This document shows positions 1-6,690 of a stretch of DNA of 6,744 bases, piece after piece (position 1 is the first letter of the stretch; every line of letters starts with the position of its first letter). Source of the DNA: JAICKM01 sp035693165 (GTDB lineage: Bacteria > Chloroflexota > Chloroflexia > QHBQ01 > JAICKM01); contig DASSGZ010000207.1 of the NCBI GenBank assembly GCA_035693165.1, forward strand, positions 1-6,744, given 5' to 3'. Both the position numbers and the translations under genes were made by a program. The notes beneath the pieces are model-generated. The model made no database searches. It was given only the letters and a program-made list of their open reading frames with translations, and was not told the DNA's origin.

Positions 1-25
1 CGGCGGGACACTGGGGTAACCGGCC

Positions 26-1186
26 ATGCTGCCGCCTGACTCGGACGCGCTGCTGCGCCGGAACCGCGAACTCTCGATCCTGAACCATATCGCGGAGACG
101 TTGAATCGCACCGGCGACATCCAGGTGGCGCTGGACGAAACTCTGGCGTCGCTGGTCGATCTGCTGGGGCTGCAAACCGGCTGGATCTTCTTGCTGGACG
201 AGGCCGGCAAACTCTATATCGCCGCCTATCATGCCCTGCCGCCGGCCATGGAGTTCCCCGGTCCGTCCTGGATCGGCGGGTGTGACTGCAACACCCTGTT
301 CAAGTCGGGGAAACTGCACACGGCGGTGAATATCGTGCGCTGCTCGCGGCTGGCCGGGGCGAAGGGCGACCGCCAGGGATTGCAGGTCCACGCCAGCGCG
401 CCGCTGAGTTCAGCGGGCCGGATGCTGGGCATCCTGAACGTGGCCAGCCCCGGCGAGGGCACCTTCACGCCGGACACCCTGTTGCTCCTGTCGGCGGTGG
501 GCGCCCAACTGGGCACGGCTATCGCCCGCGTGTGGCTGAGCCGGCGCGCGGTGACGCTGGCGGCCCTGGAGGAGCGCAACCGCATGGCCCGCGAGATCCA
601 CGATACGCTGGCCCAGGGCCTGGCCGCCATCGCCTTGCACCTGGAGGCCGCCCAGGCCCTGGAGGAGACGAAACCCGCGGCAGTGCCGGAGCGCATCGAC
701 AAAGCTCTGCAACTGGCGCGGACCAACCTCGACGAGGCCCGCCGCTCGGTGCTCGACCTGCGGGCCTCGGCGCTGGCCGGGCGCACGCTGGCCGAGGCGC
801 TGCGCTTGCTGGCCGGGCAGTTCGCCACGGAGACGGGCCTGCCGGTGCAGACCCTGGCCGACCCGCATATCGGGCGCCTGCCCGCCGCCGCCGAGACCGG
901 TCTCTACCGCATCGCCCAGGAGGCGTTGAATAACGTCGCCAAGCACGCCCGGCCCGCCGCCGTCACGGTCACGCTGCGGCAGTTGGACGAGACGGTGCGC
1001 CTGACCATCGAAGATAACGGTCGCGGCTTCGACCCGGAAGCCGTGCGGCCCACGGCCACCGGCGGCATGGGCATCGTCGGCATGCGCGAACGGGCACACC
1101 TGCTCGACGGCCACCTGGAAGTGTCCAGCGCGCCCGGCGCCGGGACGCGCATCACCGCCATCGTGCCCCTGCAGGAGACCCCATGA
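26..1186 (+). CDS. Cytoplasmic GAF-domain sensor histidine kinase (HisKA_3 / NarL-LiaS class), HK1
   Basis: Sensor kinase that autophosphorylates on histidine and passes the phosphate to a response regulator, almost certainly the overlapping gene downstream. Of 386 residues, about 25-170 form a GAF domain (ending around the GILNVASP strand and the helix before the kinase core). The dimerisation/phosphoacceptor box has H192 in HDTLAQ, matching the HDxxxQ motif of this class. The ATPase domain shows an N-box with N302/N303 (EALNN), a G1 box D330-N-G-R-G-F and a G2 box G347-M-G-I-V-G. No membrane segment is visible, so it should be cytosolic. The GAF domain holds all three cysteines of the protein, C86-x-C88 and C106, with H98 between them, suggesting a cofactor or redox site (inference). 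Start: an in-frame TAA at 17-19 precedes this ATG, and GGGG at 13-16 is a weak ribosome site. That TAA may end an upstream gene outside the window, so the operon promoter is probably not visible here. Confidence 0.95.
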   Translation: MLPPDSDALLRRNRELSILNHIAETLNRTGDIQVALDETLASLVDLLGLQTGWIFLLDEAGKLYIAAYHALPPAMEFPGPSWIGGCDCNTLFKSGKLHTAVNIVRCSRLAGAKGDRQGLQVHASAPLSSAGRMLGILNVASPGEGTFTPDTLLLLSAVGAQLGTAIARVWLSRRAVTLAALEERNRMAREIHDTLAQGLAAIALHLEAAQALEETKPAAVPERIDKALQLARTNLDEARRSVLDLRASALAGRTLAEALRLLAGQFATETGLPVQTLADPHIGRLPAAAETGLYRIAQEALNNVAKHARPAAVTVTLRQLDETVRLTIEDNGRGFDPEAVRPTATGGMGIVGMRERAHLLDGHLEVSSAPGAGTRITAIVPLQETP

Positions 1187-1812
1187 CCATTCGCCTGGTG
1201 CTGGCCGACGATCACCCCATCGTGCGCGAGGGGCTGGCCGCCGTGCTCGATACGCAGCCCGACTTTGACGTGGTGGGCCAGGCCGGCACCGGTGCGGAGG
1301 CCGTGCGCCTGGTCGCCGATCTCCAACCCGACGTGGTGCTGCTCGACCTGGAGATGCCCGAACTCGACGGCGTGGAAGCCCTGCGCGCCATGCAGGCGAC
1401 CACGCAGGGCGTGCGCGCGCTGGTGTTCACGGCCTTCGACACCGACGAGCGCATCATCGCCGCGGTGCAGGCGGGCGCACGGGGCTATCTGCTGAAGGGT
1501 GCGCCCCGCGAGGAACTGTTCAGCGCCATCCGCGTAGTGGCCGGAGGCGGCTCGCTGCTACAACCGGCGGTCGCCGCCAAGCTGATCCAGCGTATCGCCG
1601 CCCCGGCCTCGCCCGAACTGATTCCACTGACGGACCGCGAGCACGAAGTGCTGCGCCTGCTGGCCCAGGGGCTGCAAAACAAAGAGATCGCCGGGCAACT
1701 CCACATCAGCGAGCGCACCGTCAAGTTCCACGTCTCGGCCATCCTCGACAAGCTGGGCGCGGGCAACCGCACCGAGGCCGTCCACCTGGCTGCACAGCAC
1801 GGCTTGCTCTAA
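1183..1812 (+). CDS. NarL/LuxR-family response regulator, RR1
   Basis: DNA-binding response regulator of 209 residues, the likely partner of the GAF kinase. The receiver domain spans about 3-120, with acidic pair D9/D10, phosphoacceptor D55 (LLDLEMPELDG context), switch residues T83 and Y102, and K105. A linker leads to a LuxR-type helix-turn-helix at about 149-206 (starting LTDREHEVLRLLAQG, recognition region ISERTVKFHV). All residues needed for phosphorylation are present, so it should be a functional phospho-dependent regulator. Its ATG lies inside the end of the kinase gene (ATGA, 4-base overlap), and AGGAGA at 1173-1178 is its ribosome site, so translation is coupled. Targets are unknown. 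The palindrome at 1912-1931, 100 bases downstream, is a natural candidate site (inference). It shares length and residue positions (D55, T83, K105) with the minus-strand regulator in this window, so the two are paralogues. Confidence 0.96.
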   Translation: MTIRLVLADDHPIVREGLAAVLDTQPDFDVVGQAGTGAEAVRLVADLQPDVVLLDLEMPELDGVEALRAMQATTQGVRALVFTAFDTDERIIAAVQAGARGYLLKGAPREELFSAIRVVAGGGSLLQPAVAAKLIQRIAAPASPELIPLTDREHEVLRLLAQGLQNKEIAGQLHISERTVKFHVSAILDKLGAGNRTEAVHLAAQHGLL

Positions 1813-1828
1813 GCAACCATAAGTTCAC

Positions 1829-1852
1829 CGCGAAGACGCGAAGAACGCGAAG
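1829..1852. repeat. Three direct cgcgaag heptamers in intergenic DNA
   Basis: Three exact copies of cgcgaag lie at 1829-1835, 1837-1843 and 1846-1852, with spacings of 8 and 9 bases, 16 bases after the stop of the response regulator. From general knowledge, ttcaccgcgaagacgcgaag-like strings are dispersed between genes in many bacterial genomes, including Chloroflexota, as short remnant repeats. I see no hairpin or coding sense in it. It could be a degenerate dispersed element or a binding site. The repeat itself is certain; its nature is not. Confidence 0.7.
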
Positions 1853-1911
1853 ATGATTCATATCAGTGTTGTTCCTCGCCGTGCAGAATCACGATAGCTG
1901 ACCGGATGCCG

Positions 1912-1931
1912 TCCTGATCTATTGATCAGGA
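1912..1931. promoter_or_regulatory. Perfect palindrome, candidate operator upstream of the Rieske gene
   Basis: Arms TCCTGATC (1912-1919) and GATCAGGA (1924-1931) are perfect 8-bp inverted repeats around a 4-base TATT centre. The centre is about 66 bases upstream of the start site predicted from the extended -10 box at 1976-1981, a position typical of activator sites. It is not followed by a T-run, so it does not look like an intrinsic terminator for the preceding operon. It does not match the TTGAT-N4-ATCAA FNR form. The protein that would bind is unknown; the adjacent NarL-type regulators are candidates (inference). Confidence 0.5.
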
Positions 1932-1972
1932 GCCAGGTCCGTCCCCTGCTGGGTGCCGTCCGCCGTCTCTGG

Positions 1973-1981
1973 TGGTAGAAT
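1973..1981 (+). promoter_or_regulatory. Extended -10 promoter for the Rieske-fusion gene
   Basis: TG-g-TAGAAT: the -10 hexamer TAGAAT (1976-1981) is preceded by an extended TGn motif (1973-1975). No good -35 box stands at 16-18 bases (1953-1959 reads gtgccgt), as is common for extended -10 or activator-dependent promoters. Transcription would start near 1988, giving a leader of about 65 nt that carries a hairpin and the ribosome site. A GTG at 1972, in frame with the Rieske gene, falls inside this promoter and so is not a likely start. Confidence 0.5.
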
Positions 1982-1990
1982 GGAGCTATC

Positions 1991-2016
1991 CGGGCCGGCT
2001 GCGTGGCCGGTGCCCG
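1991..2016 (+). other. Stem-loop in the 5' leader of the Rieske-fusion gene
   Basis: CGGG (1991-1994) pairs with CCCG (2013-2016) and CCGGC (1995-1999) pairs with GCCGG (2006-2010). This gives nine base pairs, a 2-base bulge (2011-2012) and a 6-base loop (2000-2005). It would lie almost at the 5' end of the predicted transcript, where it could protect against decay. It does not cover the ribosome site at 2041. In DNA this rich in GC, some stem formation by chance is expected. Confidence 0.35.
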
Positions 2017-2040
2017 TGCGACGATGGCGTGCGACCATGG

Positions 2041-2046
2041 AGGAGG
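2041..2046 (+). promoter_or_regulatory. Consensus ribosome binding site fixing the Rieske-fusion start
   Basis: AGGAGG is followed by a 6-base spacer and ATG at 2053. This perfect Shine-Dalgarno sequence decides the start. The in-frame GTG at 1972 would add 27 residues rich in Arg, Pro and Trp, unlike any domain, and has no comparable site. Confidence 0.85.
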
Positions 2047-2052
2047 CGACCG

Positions 2053-3840
2053 ATGACGACGACGCTTGGACGGCCGGCGGATGCGCCGGCCACGGAGCCG
2101 GGACCGGCCCGCTGGGTGCGGGCGGCGGCGCTGGCCGATCTGGATCCCGACGGCCATAAGACGGTGACGGTGGACGGGCAGGTGTTGGTGCTCTGGCGCC
2201 AGGACGGCCAGGTCTACGCGATCAATAACCGCTGCCCGCATATGGGCTTCCCGCTCGACCGCGGCACCTGCCGCGACGGCATCCTCACCTGCCACTGGCA
2301 CGCGGCCCGCTTCGACCTGCGCACCGGCGGCACTTTCGACCAGTTCGCCGACGACGCCCAGGTCTATCCGGTCGAAGTGCGCGGCGACGAGATCTGGGTC
2401 GATACGGCGCCGCAGCGCGACACCCGCGCCTATTTCCGCACGCGGCTGCGCAACGGGCTGGAGCAAGACATCCGCCTGCTGCTGGCGAAGAGCGCCATTG
2501 CCTTGCTCGACGGCGGCGGCGATGCGCGGGAGCCGTTCACCATCGGGCTGGAGTTCGGCGTGCGCAACCGGCGCATGGGCTGGGGCCAGGGCCTGACCAT
2601 GCTCACCTGCCTCGCCAATATGCTGCCGTATCTCGACGGCGAGGACCGCCCGCTGGCGCTCTACCAGGGCCTGAGCGCGGTGGCCCGCGAGACGGCGGGG
2701 TCGCCGCCGCGCTTCGTGCTCGACGCCCTGCCGGGCGAGCCGCCGGCGGTGAGCACGCTGAAGGGCTGGTTGCGCCGGTTCCTGGCCGTGCGCGACACCG
2801 AAGGCGCCGAGCGGGTGGTCATCAGCGCCGTGCGCGCCGGGGCGACGCCCGCCGAACTGGCGGACATGCTGTTCACCGCGGCGACCGATTATCGCTACAT
2901 CCAGATCGGGCACGCCGTCGATTTCACCAACAAGGCATTCGAGGCGCTGGACCTGGCGGGCTGGGAACCGGCGCGCGCCGAGGCCGTGCTAAGCAGCGTG
3001 GTGCGCGGCATCGCCACCGGCAGCCGGCAGGAGGAGAGCAACGCCTGGCGCAACCCGATTGACCTGGTGGCTATCCTCGACGCCGCCTTCCCGCAGATCG
3101 CCGGGGCGCTGGCCGAGGGCCAGGCCCGCCGCGGATCCTGGACCGGGCGGGTGGCCCTGGCGAACAAGCTGCTGGAGGACGACCCGCAGGGCAACATCAC
3201 CGCCCTGCTCGACGCCCTGCGCGCGGGCGCGACCGAGGCCGCGCTGGCCGAGGCCGTAACCTATGCCGCCGCGCTGCGCATCGCCCGCTTCGCCACCAGC
3301 AACGAGTTCGGCGACTGGGACACCACGCTGCACACGTTCTCCTTCGCCAACGCCATGCAGATGGGCGTGCGCCGCGCGCCCTCGCCGGAGGTGCTGCGCG
3401 GGGTCTTCGACGCGGCGATGAGCATCTACCTGGACCGCTTCCTCAATATCCCGGCGGCGCGGATCCCGCAGCCGGGGAGCGATCCCGGCGATCCCGCCGC
3501 CGTGCTGGCCGAGTTCCTGCCGTTGCTCGACAAGCAGCAGCAGGTGGGCGAGGCCGCCGGCCTGGTGGCGCGCTACCTGGCGGCGGGCGGGCCGGATGCG
3601 CGTCTGCTGGCCGTGCTAGGCAAAACCCTGCTGCGCGAGGACCGCGACTTCCACACGATCCAGACGGTGGAGGGCGCTTTCAACCTCTATCGGGGCTTGC
3701 GCGGGACGCCGGAGGCCACGCACGCCTTGATCGCTGCCGCGCGCTACCTGGCAGCCCATGCGCCCACGCCGCGCGGCCAGGCGCAGACGTACCAGATCGC
3801 CTTGCGCTTGCATCGGGGCGAGCGTGTCTTCGAGGAGTAG
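2053..3840 (+). CDS. Rieske [2Fe-2S] domain fused to a large helix-rich domain of unknown function
   Basis: Protein of 595 residues. Residues about 20-117 are a Rieske ferredoxin-type domain with both cluster-binding boxes: C61-P-H63 and C80-H-W-H83, separated by 16 residues. It should hold a [2Fe-2S] cluster with two Cys and two His ligands and move single electrons. There is no signal peptide or membrane segment, so it is probably cytosolic. Residues 118-595 are Ala/Leu-rich and predicted helical. They lack the two-His/one-carboxylate iron motif of ring-hydroxylating dioxygenases, and I do not recognise the fold. Within them, residues about 258-295 and 387-434 align as an internal repeat (RAGAT...LA...AA, then H287..F.N and H427..F.N with an 11-residue insertion). 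Other notable residues are W304, the EESNAW segment at 327-332, EFGDWD at 418-423 and H534. I infer a redox enzyme or electron-transfer protein whose C-terminal part binds the substrate or cofactor. A distant link to the helical questin-oxidase-like family is possible but unproven. It sits alone between two regulatory cassettes, with its own promoter and terminator. Confidence 0.88.
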   Translation: MTTTLGRPADAPATEPGPARWVRAAALADLDPDGHKTVTVDGQVLVLWRQDGQVYAINNRCPHMGFPLDRGTCRDGILTCHWHAARFDLRTGGTFDQFADDAQVYPVEVRGDEIWVDTAPQRDTRAYFRTRLRNGLEQDIRLLLAKSAIALLDGGGDAREPFTIGLEFGVRNRRMGWGQGLTMLTCLANMLPYLDGEDRPLALYQGLSAVARETAGSPPRFVLDALPGEPPAVSTLKGWLRRFLAVRDTEGAERVVISAVRAGATPAELADMLFTAATDYRYIQIGHAVDFTNKAFEALDLAGWEPARAEAVLSSVVRGIATGSRQEESNAWRNPIDLVAILDAAFPQIAGALAEGQARRGSWTGRVALANKLLEDDPQGNITALLDALRAGATEAALAEAVTYAAALRIARFATSNEFGDWDTTLHTFSFANAMQMGVRRAPSPEVLRGVFDAAMSIYLDRFLNIPAARIPQPGSDPGDPAAVLAEFLPLLDKQQQVGEAAGLVARYLAAGGPDARLLAVLGKTLLREDRDFHTIQTVEGAFNLYRGLRGTPEATHALIAAARYLAAHAPTPRGQAQTYQIALRLHRGERVFEE

Positions 3841-3865
3841 ATGCTAATCCAGGTTGAGTCTGCTG

Positions 3866-3898
3866 CCCCCGCCTCTGTCACAGAGGCGGGGGTTTTTT
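3866..3898 (+). terminator. Strong intrinsic terminator of the Rieske-fusion gene
   Basis: A perfect 12-bp GC-rich stem (3866-3877 with 3881-3892), a 3-base loop TCA and six T residues at 3893-3898. It begins 26 bases after the TAG stop of the Rieske gene. The last T is also the last base of the TGA stop (read on the minus strand) of the convergent kinase gene. Read in the other direction the stem is followed by gcagcagactcaacc, with no U-tract, so it should terminate efficiently only on the plus strand. Confidence 0.93.
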
Positions 3899-5907
3899 CA
3901 GGCGCCGGCGGCGTGTGGCGTGGGGTGGCGCGTGCGGTCTTTCACACCCGGCGGGCAGACCGGCAGGGTGGCGCGCACACAGGTGCCCTGGCCGGGCGCG
4001 CTGCTGATTTCCACCGTGCCGTCGTGGCGGGCGGCGCGCTCGCGCATCGAGCGCAGGCCCAGGTGGCCGGGAAAGGCGCCGTCTACCGCGAAGCCCTTGC
4101 CGTCGTCGGCCACGCACAGCGTGACTTTGTCCGGTTCCACGGTCAGGCGGACCTCGACCTGCTTGGCGCGGGCATGTTTCACCACGTTGTGCATCGCTTC
4201 CTGCCCGATCCGGTACAGCGCCTCTTTGATTTCCAGCGGCAGGACCGGCTCTGCGCCCAGGTCGGCCTGAACGGCGATGCGATGGCGCGCGCTGAGGGCC
4301 GCGGCCTGTTTTTCCAGCGCGGCGATCAGGCCCTCCTGCTCCAGCGACTCGGGGCGCAGTTCGAAGATGAGCGCGCGCATCTCGGTGATCCCGGCCTCGG
4401 TCAGTGCGATGAGGTAGTCGAGCGGGGCGGCGGCCTGCGGCGGGTCGCGGTCGATCAGCAACCGGGCGGCGTTGGCGGCCAGGCCGATGCTGTAGAGCGC
4501 CTGCGAGACCGAGTCGTGGAGTTCGCGAGCCAGCCGCTGGCGCTCCTCCAGCGTCGCCACTTCCTGCGCGCGCTCGTACAGCTTGGCGTTTTCGAGGGCC
4601 ACCGCGGCCTGGGTGGCAATCGCCATGGCGAGATCGGCATGGCGCCGGGTGTAGTAACCGGGTTGGGGGGAACTGATACTGAGCATGCCGATCACGCGGT
4701 CCTTGACCATGAGCGGCACCCCCAGCCAGGAGGCCGTCCTGTCGTGCGATGTCTGCAACATCAACGCCGCCGCCGGTCCGTACTCGCTTGCCGGGTCGAT
4801 GGTGTGCAAATCGTCGATGATCAGCGGCGCCTGATCGCGCACGGCCCTGGTGTGCAGAGGCAGTATACTGAAGGGGATGCGCCGGTGCACTACATCCTCC
4901 TGTTTGAGCGGCCCGCGGTACCCCTCGCTGATGAACGCGTCTTCGTCTATCGTATACAGCCCGGCGTTCTGGTAGTCGACCACGACCTTGAGTTGCTCCA
5001 GGATCAGATCGAGCAGCGGTTGGAGTTCGAGGGTCGAGGCCACATTGCGCGCAATGTCGAGCAGAGTTTTGATCTCGCGGGTGCGCTCGGCTACGCGCTG
5101 CTCCAGCAACTGGTAGGCTTGCACGCGCTCCGTAATATCGCGCGACACGGCAAGGACATGGGGCGTGCCCCGGTAGATGATCGTGCTGCTTTGGATTTCG
5201 GCGTGAAACACGGAGCCGTCTTTGCGCGCACCCAGGGCTTGCGCCGTAAAGGTGCCGCCCTCGCGGACAGTCGCCAGGTACGCCGGGATCCGCGGCTGAT
5301 CCTCGTGCGTAATCAAGATGCTCAGATGCTCCCCGATGATCTCCTCGGAGGTGTAGCCATGCATGCGGCACAGCGCGGGGTTAGCCTGAGCAATACAGCC
5401 GTCCAGATCATGGATAATCATGCCGTCGCTGGTGGCCTCGAAGATACTGCGGTACTGGGCCTCGGTTTCCCGCAGTTGGGCCTCGGCCTGCTTGCGCGCG
5501 GTGATGTCGGTGTTCGAGCCGGCCAGGCGATAGGGCCGGCCATCGTCGTAGCGCCGGGCGGACCCGCGCGAGATCACCCAGCGCCAGGACCCATCCTTGT
5601 GCCGCAGCCGGTATTCGATCTCGTAGCCGGTTGTGCTGCCCTCCAGGTAGTCGGTAACGCCGGCGATGACGCGGGCGCGATCCTCTGGATGGATGCGCGA
5701 CAGCCATTCGATCAGGTTGTTGGAGATCTGGTGATCGGCATAGCCGAGCAGACTTTTCCAGCGCGGGGACAGGTAGACGGTATTGTTCTCGATATCCCAA
5801 TCCCAGATGCCGTCGTTGGCGCCCTCGACCGCGAGCTGGAAGCGGTCGTCGTCGGCGCGACGGTATTGGGCGCGGCGCTCCGGTAGCGGCGCGGGTGGGT
5901 CGCTCAT
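3898..5907 (-). CDS. PAS-PAS-GAF sensor histidine kinase (HisKA_3 / NarL class), HK2
   Basis: Soluble sensor kinase of 669 residues. Domains in order: PAS1 with PAC region about 20-140 (GIWDWD start, W35/W37, ending NTDITARKQAE); PAS2 about 148-262 (GMIIHD near 162-167, ending SRDITER); a short coiled-coil linker about 262-290; GAF about 290-445; dimerisation box with H464 in HDSVSQ (HDxxxQ motif); ATPase domain with N574 (N-box), D602-G-K-G-F (G1) and G614-H-L-G-L-R (G2). All catalytic motifs are intact. No transmembrane segment is visible, so it senses a cytosolic cue: PAS1/PAS2 could bind a small ligand or flavin/haem, but no diagnostic residue is evident. It starts 14 bases after the response regulator, with GGGGA (5915-5919) seven bases before the ATG, and is co-transcribed with it. 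It converges on the Rieske gene. A long open frame runs antisense through nearly the whole gene, but this is a GC-skew shadow. Confidence 0.95.
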   Translation of the reverse strand: MSDPPAPLPERRAQYRRADDDRFQLAVEGANDGIWDWDIENNTVYLSPRWKSLLGYADHQISNNLIEWLSRIHPEDRARVIAGVTDYLEGSTTGYEIEYRLRHKDGSWRWVISRGSARRYDDGRPYRLAGSNTDITARKQAEAQLRETEAQYRSIFEATSDGMIIHDLDGCIAQANPALCRMHGYTSEEIIGEHLSILITHEDQPRIPAYLATVREGGTFTAQALGARKDGSVFHAEIQSSTIIYRGTPHVLAVSRDITERVQAYQLLEQRVAERTREIKTLLDIARNVASTLELQPLLDLILEQLKVVVDYQNAGLYTIDEDAFISEGYRGPLKQEDVVHRRIPFSILPLHTRAVRDQAPLIIDDLHTIDPASEYGPAAALMLQTSHDRTASWLGVPLMVKDRVIGMLSISSPQPGYYTRRHADLAMAIATQAAVALENAKLYERAQEVATLEERQRLARELHDSVSQALYSIGLAANAARLLIDRDPPQAAAPLDYLIALTEAGITEMRALIFELRPESLEQEGLIAALEKQAAALSARHRIAVQADLGAEPVLPLEIKEALYRIGQEAMHNVVKHARAKQVEVRLTVEPDKVTLCVADDGKGFAVDGAFPGHLGLRSMRERAARHDGTVEISSAPGQGTCVRATLPVCPPGVKDRTRHPTPHAAGA

Positions 5908-5921
5908 AGCTGAATCCCCGG

Positions 5922-6563
5922 CTAGTTCTGCTCGTTGGGGTTGACCAGCCCCGTGCGCACGGCGTAGAGCGCCGCCTGGGTGCGACTGGGCAGGCTCAGT
6001 TTCTGCAGGATGCCGTGGACATGGGTTTTCACGGTGCGCTCCACGATATTCAGCCGGCCTGCGATCTCTTTGTTGGAGTAGCCGCGCGCCAGCAAGCGCA
6101 ACACTTCGGTCTCGCGCTCGGTCAGGCTTTCGGGGGTTTCCGGGGCGCGGACCTCGCGCATGAGCCGGGATGCGGCTTCCGGGGCCAATTGGACCTGGCC
6201 CGCCGCCGCGGCCTTGATCGCCCGGCAGAGCGCATCGGCGCGCGTATCCTTGAGCAGATAGCCGATGGCGCCCGCGCGCATCGCCCCGACGACCGCCGTA
6301 TCCTCCAGCACGCTGGTCAGCGCCAGGACTTCGGTCTCGGGTAGCTCGCGGCGGATGGTTGCCGTCGCCGTGATGCCGTCGATTTCCGGCATCAGCAAAT
6401 CCATCAGCACGACATCCGGATGCAGTTCGCGGGCCAGGCGCACGGCTTCGGCCCCGTCTTCGGCTTCCCCCACCAGTTCCAGCTCGGGATCGAGATGGAG
6501 AAAGAAATGCAGCCCCTGGCGGACAACCTCGTGGTCATCGGCGATCAGGACACGAATCGGCAT
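5922..6563 (-). CDS. NarL/LuxR-family response regulator, RR2
   Basis: Response regulator of 213 residues, first gene of the minus-strand cassette and likely partner of the PAS-PAS-GAF kinase. The receiver spans about 3-120 with acidic pair D9/D10, phosphoacceptor D55 (LMDLLMPEIDG context), T83, Y102 and K105. The LuxR-type helix-turn-helix occupies about 147-205 (starting LTERETEVLRLLARG, recognition region IVERTVKTHV). An in-frame ATG at 6692 would add 43 residues, but it lies inside the -10 box of the predicted promoter and the added sequence is not domain-like. The ATG at 6563 begins directly with the receiver fold and has AGAGG (6573-6577) nine bases upstream. The regulator-then-kinase order is the reverse of that in the plus-strand cassette. 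The inverted repeat around its own -35 box suggests autoregulation (inference). Confidence 0.95.
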   Translation of the reverse strand: MPIRVLIADDHEVVRQGLHFFLHLDPELELVGEAEDGAEAVRLARELHPDVVLMDLLMPEIDGITATATIRRELPETEVLALTSVLEDTAVVGAMRAGAIGYLLKDTRADALCRAIKAAAAGQVQLAPEAASRLMREVRAPETPESLTERETEVLRLLARGYSNKEIAGRLNIVERTVKTHVHGILQKLSLPSRTQAALYAVRTGLVNPNEQN

Positions 6564-6690
6564 GAGCAGTAGCCTCTGGGTAGCGGGCCCTCCGTAGCGA
6601 AGGCGCGCAATCGGCTGCTTTCGGTGGTGCGAAGCGAGGGCAGGCCGGCATGGTTCCGCAAAACTACAGGTCGTAATTGTCCTTGTCCCC

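Noticed and set aside
1..19. Possible end of an upstream gene (in-frame TAA at 17-19).
   Set aside because: Only five codons are visible before the stop, too few to support a gene.
1972..2052. Upstream GTG start extending the Rieske protein by 27 residues.
   Set aside because: The GTG lies inside the extended -10 promoter and the extension is not domain-like. The ATG at 2053 has a perfect AGGAGG six bases upstream.
1858..2913. A 351-codon minus-strand open frame opposite the Rieske gene and its upstream region.
   Set aside because: It is Arg/Ala/His-rich, has no recognisable domain, and covers the promoter and Rieske domain of the supported plus-strand gene. This is a typical GC-rich shadow frame.
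3878..5371. A 497-codon minus-strand open frame overlapping the kinase in another frame.
   Set aside because: It is Arg/Pro/Gly-rich and without motifs, while the overlapping 669-residue frame carries complete PAS, GAF and kinase domains.
3841..5886. A 681-codon plus-strand open frame starting right after the Rieske stop.
   Set aside because: It runs through the intrinsic terminator and lies antisense to the PAS-PAS-GAF kinase, whose domains and catalytic motifs are unmistakable. Its translation is low-complexity, rich in Gly, Ala, Arg and Val with no recognisable domain, and it has no ribosome site of its own.
6587..6604. Six-base-pair stem with a six-base loop in the RR2 leader.
   Set aside because: It is short, contains a G-U pair and is not followed by a U-tract. 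Such stems are expected by chance in GC-rich DNA, and no riboswitch or attenuator pattern is seen.
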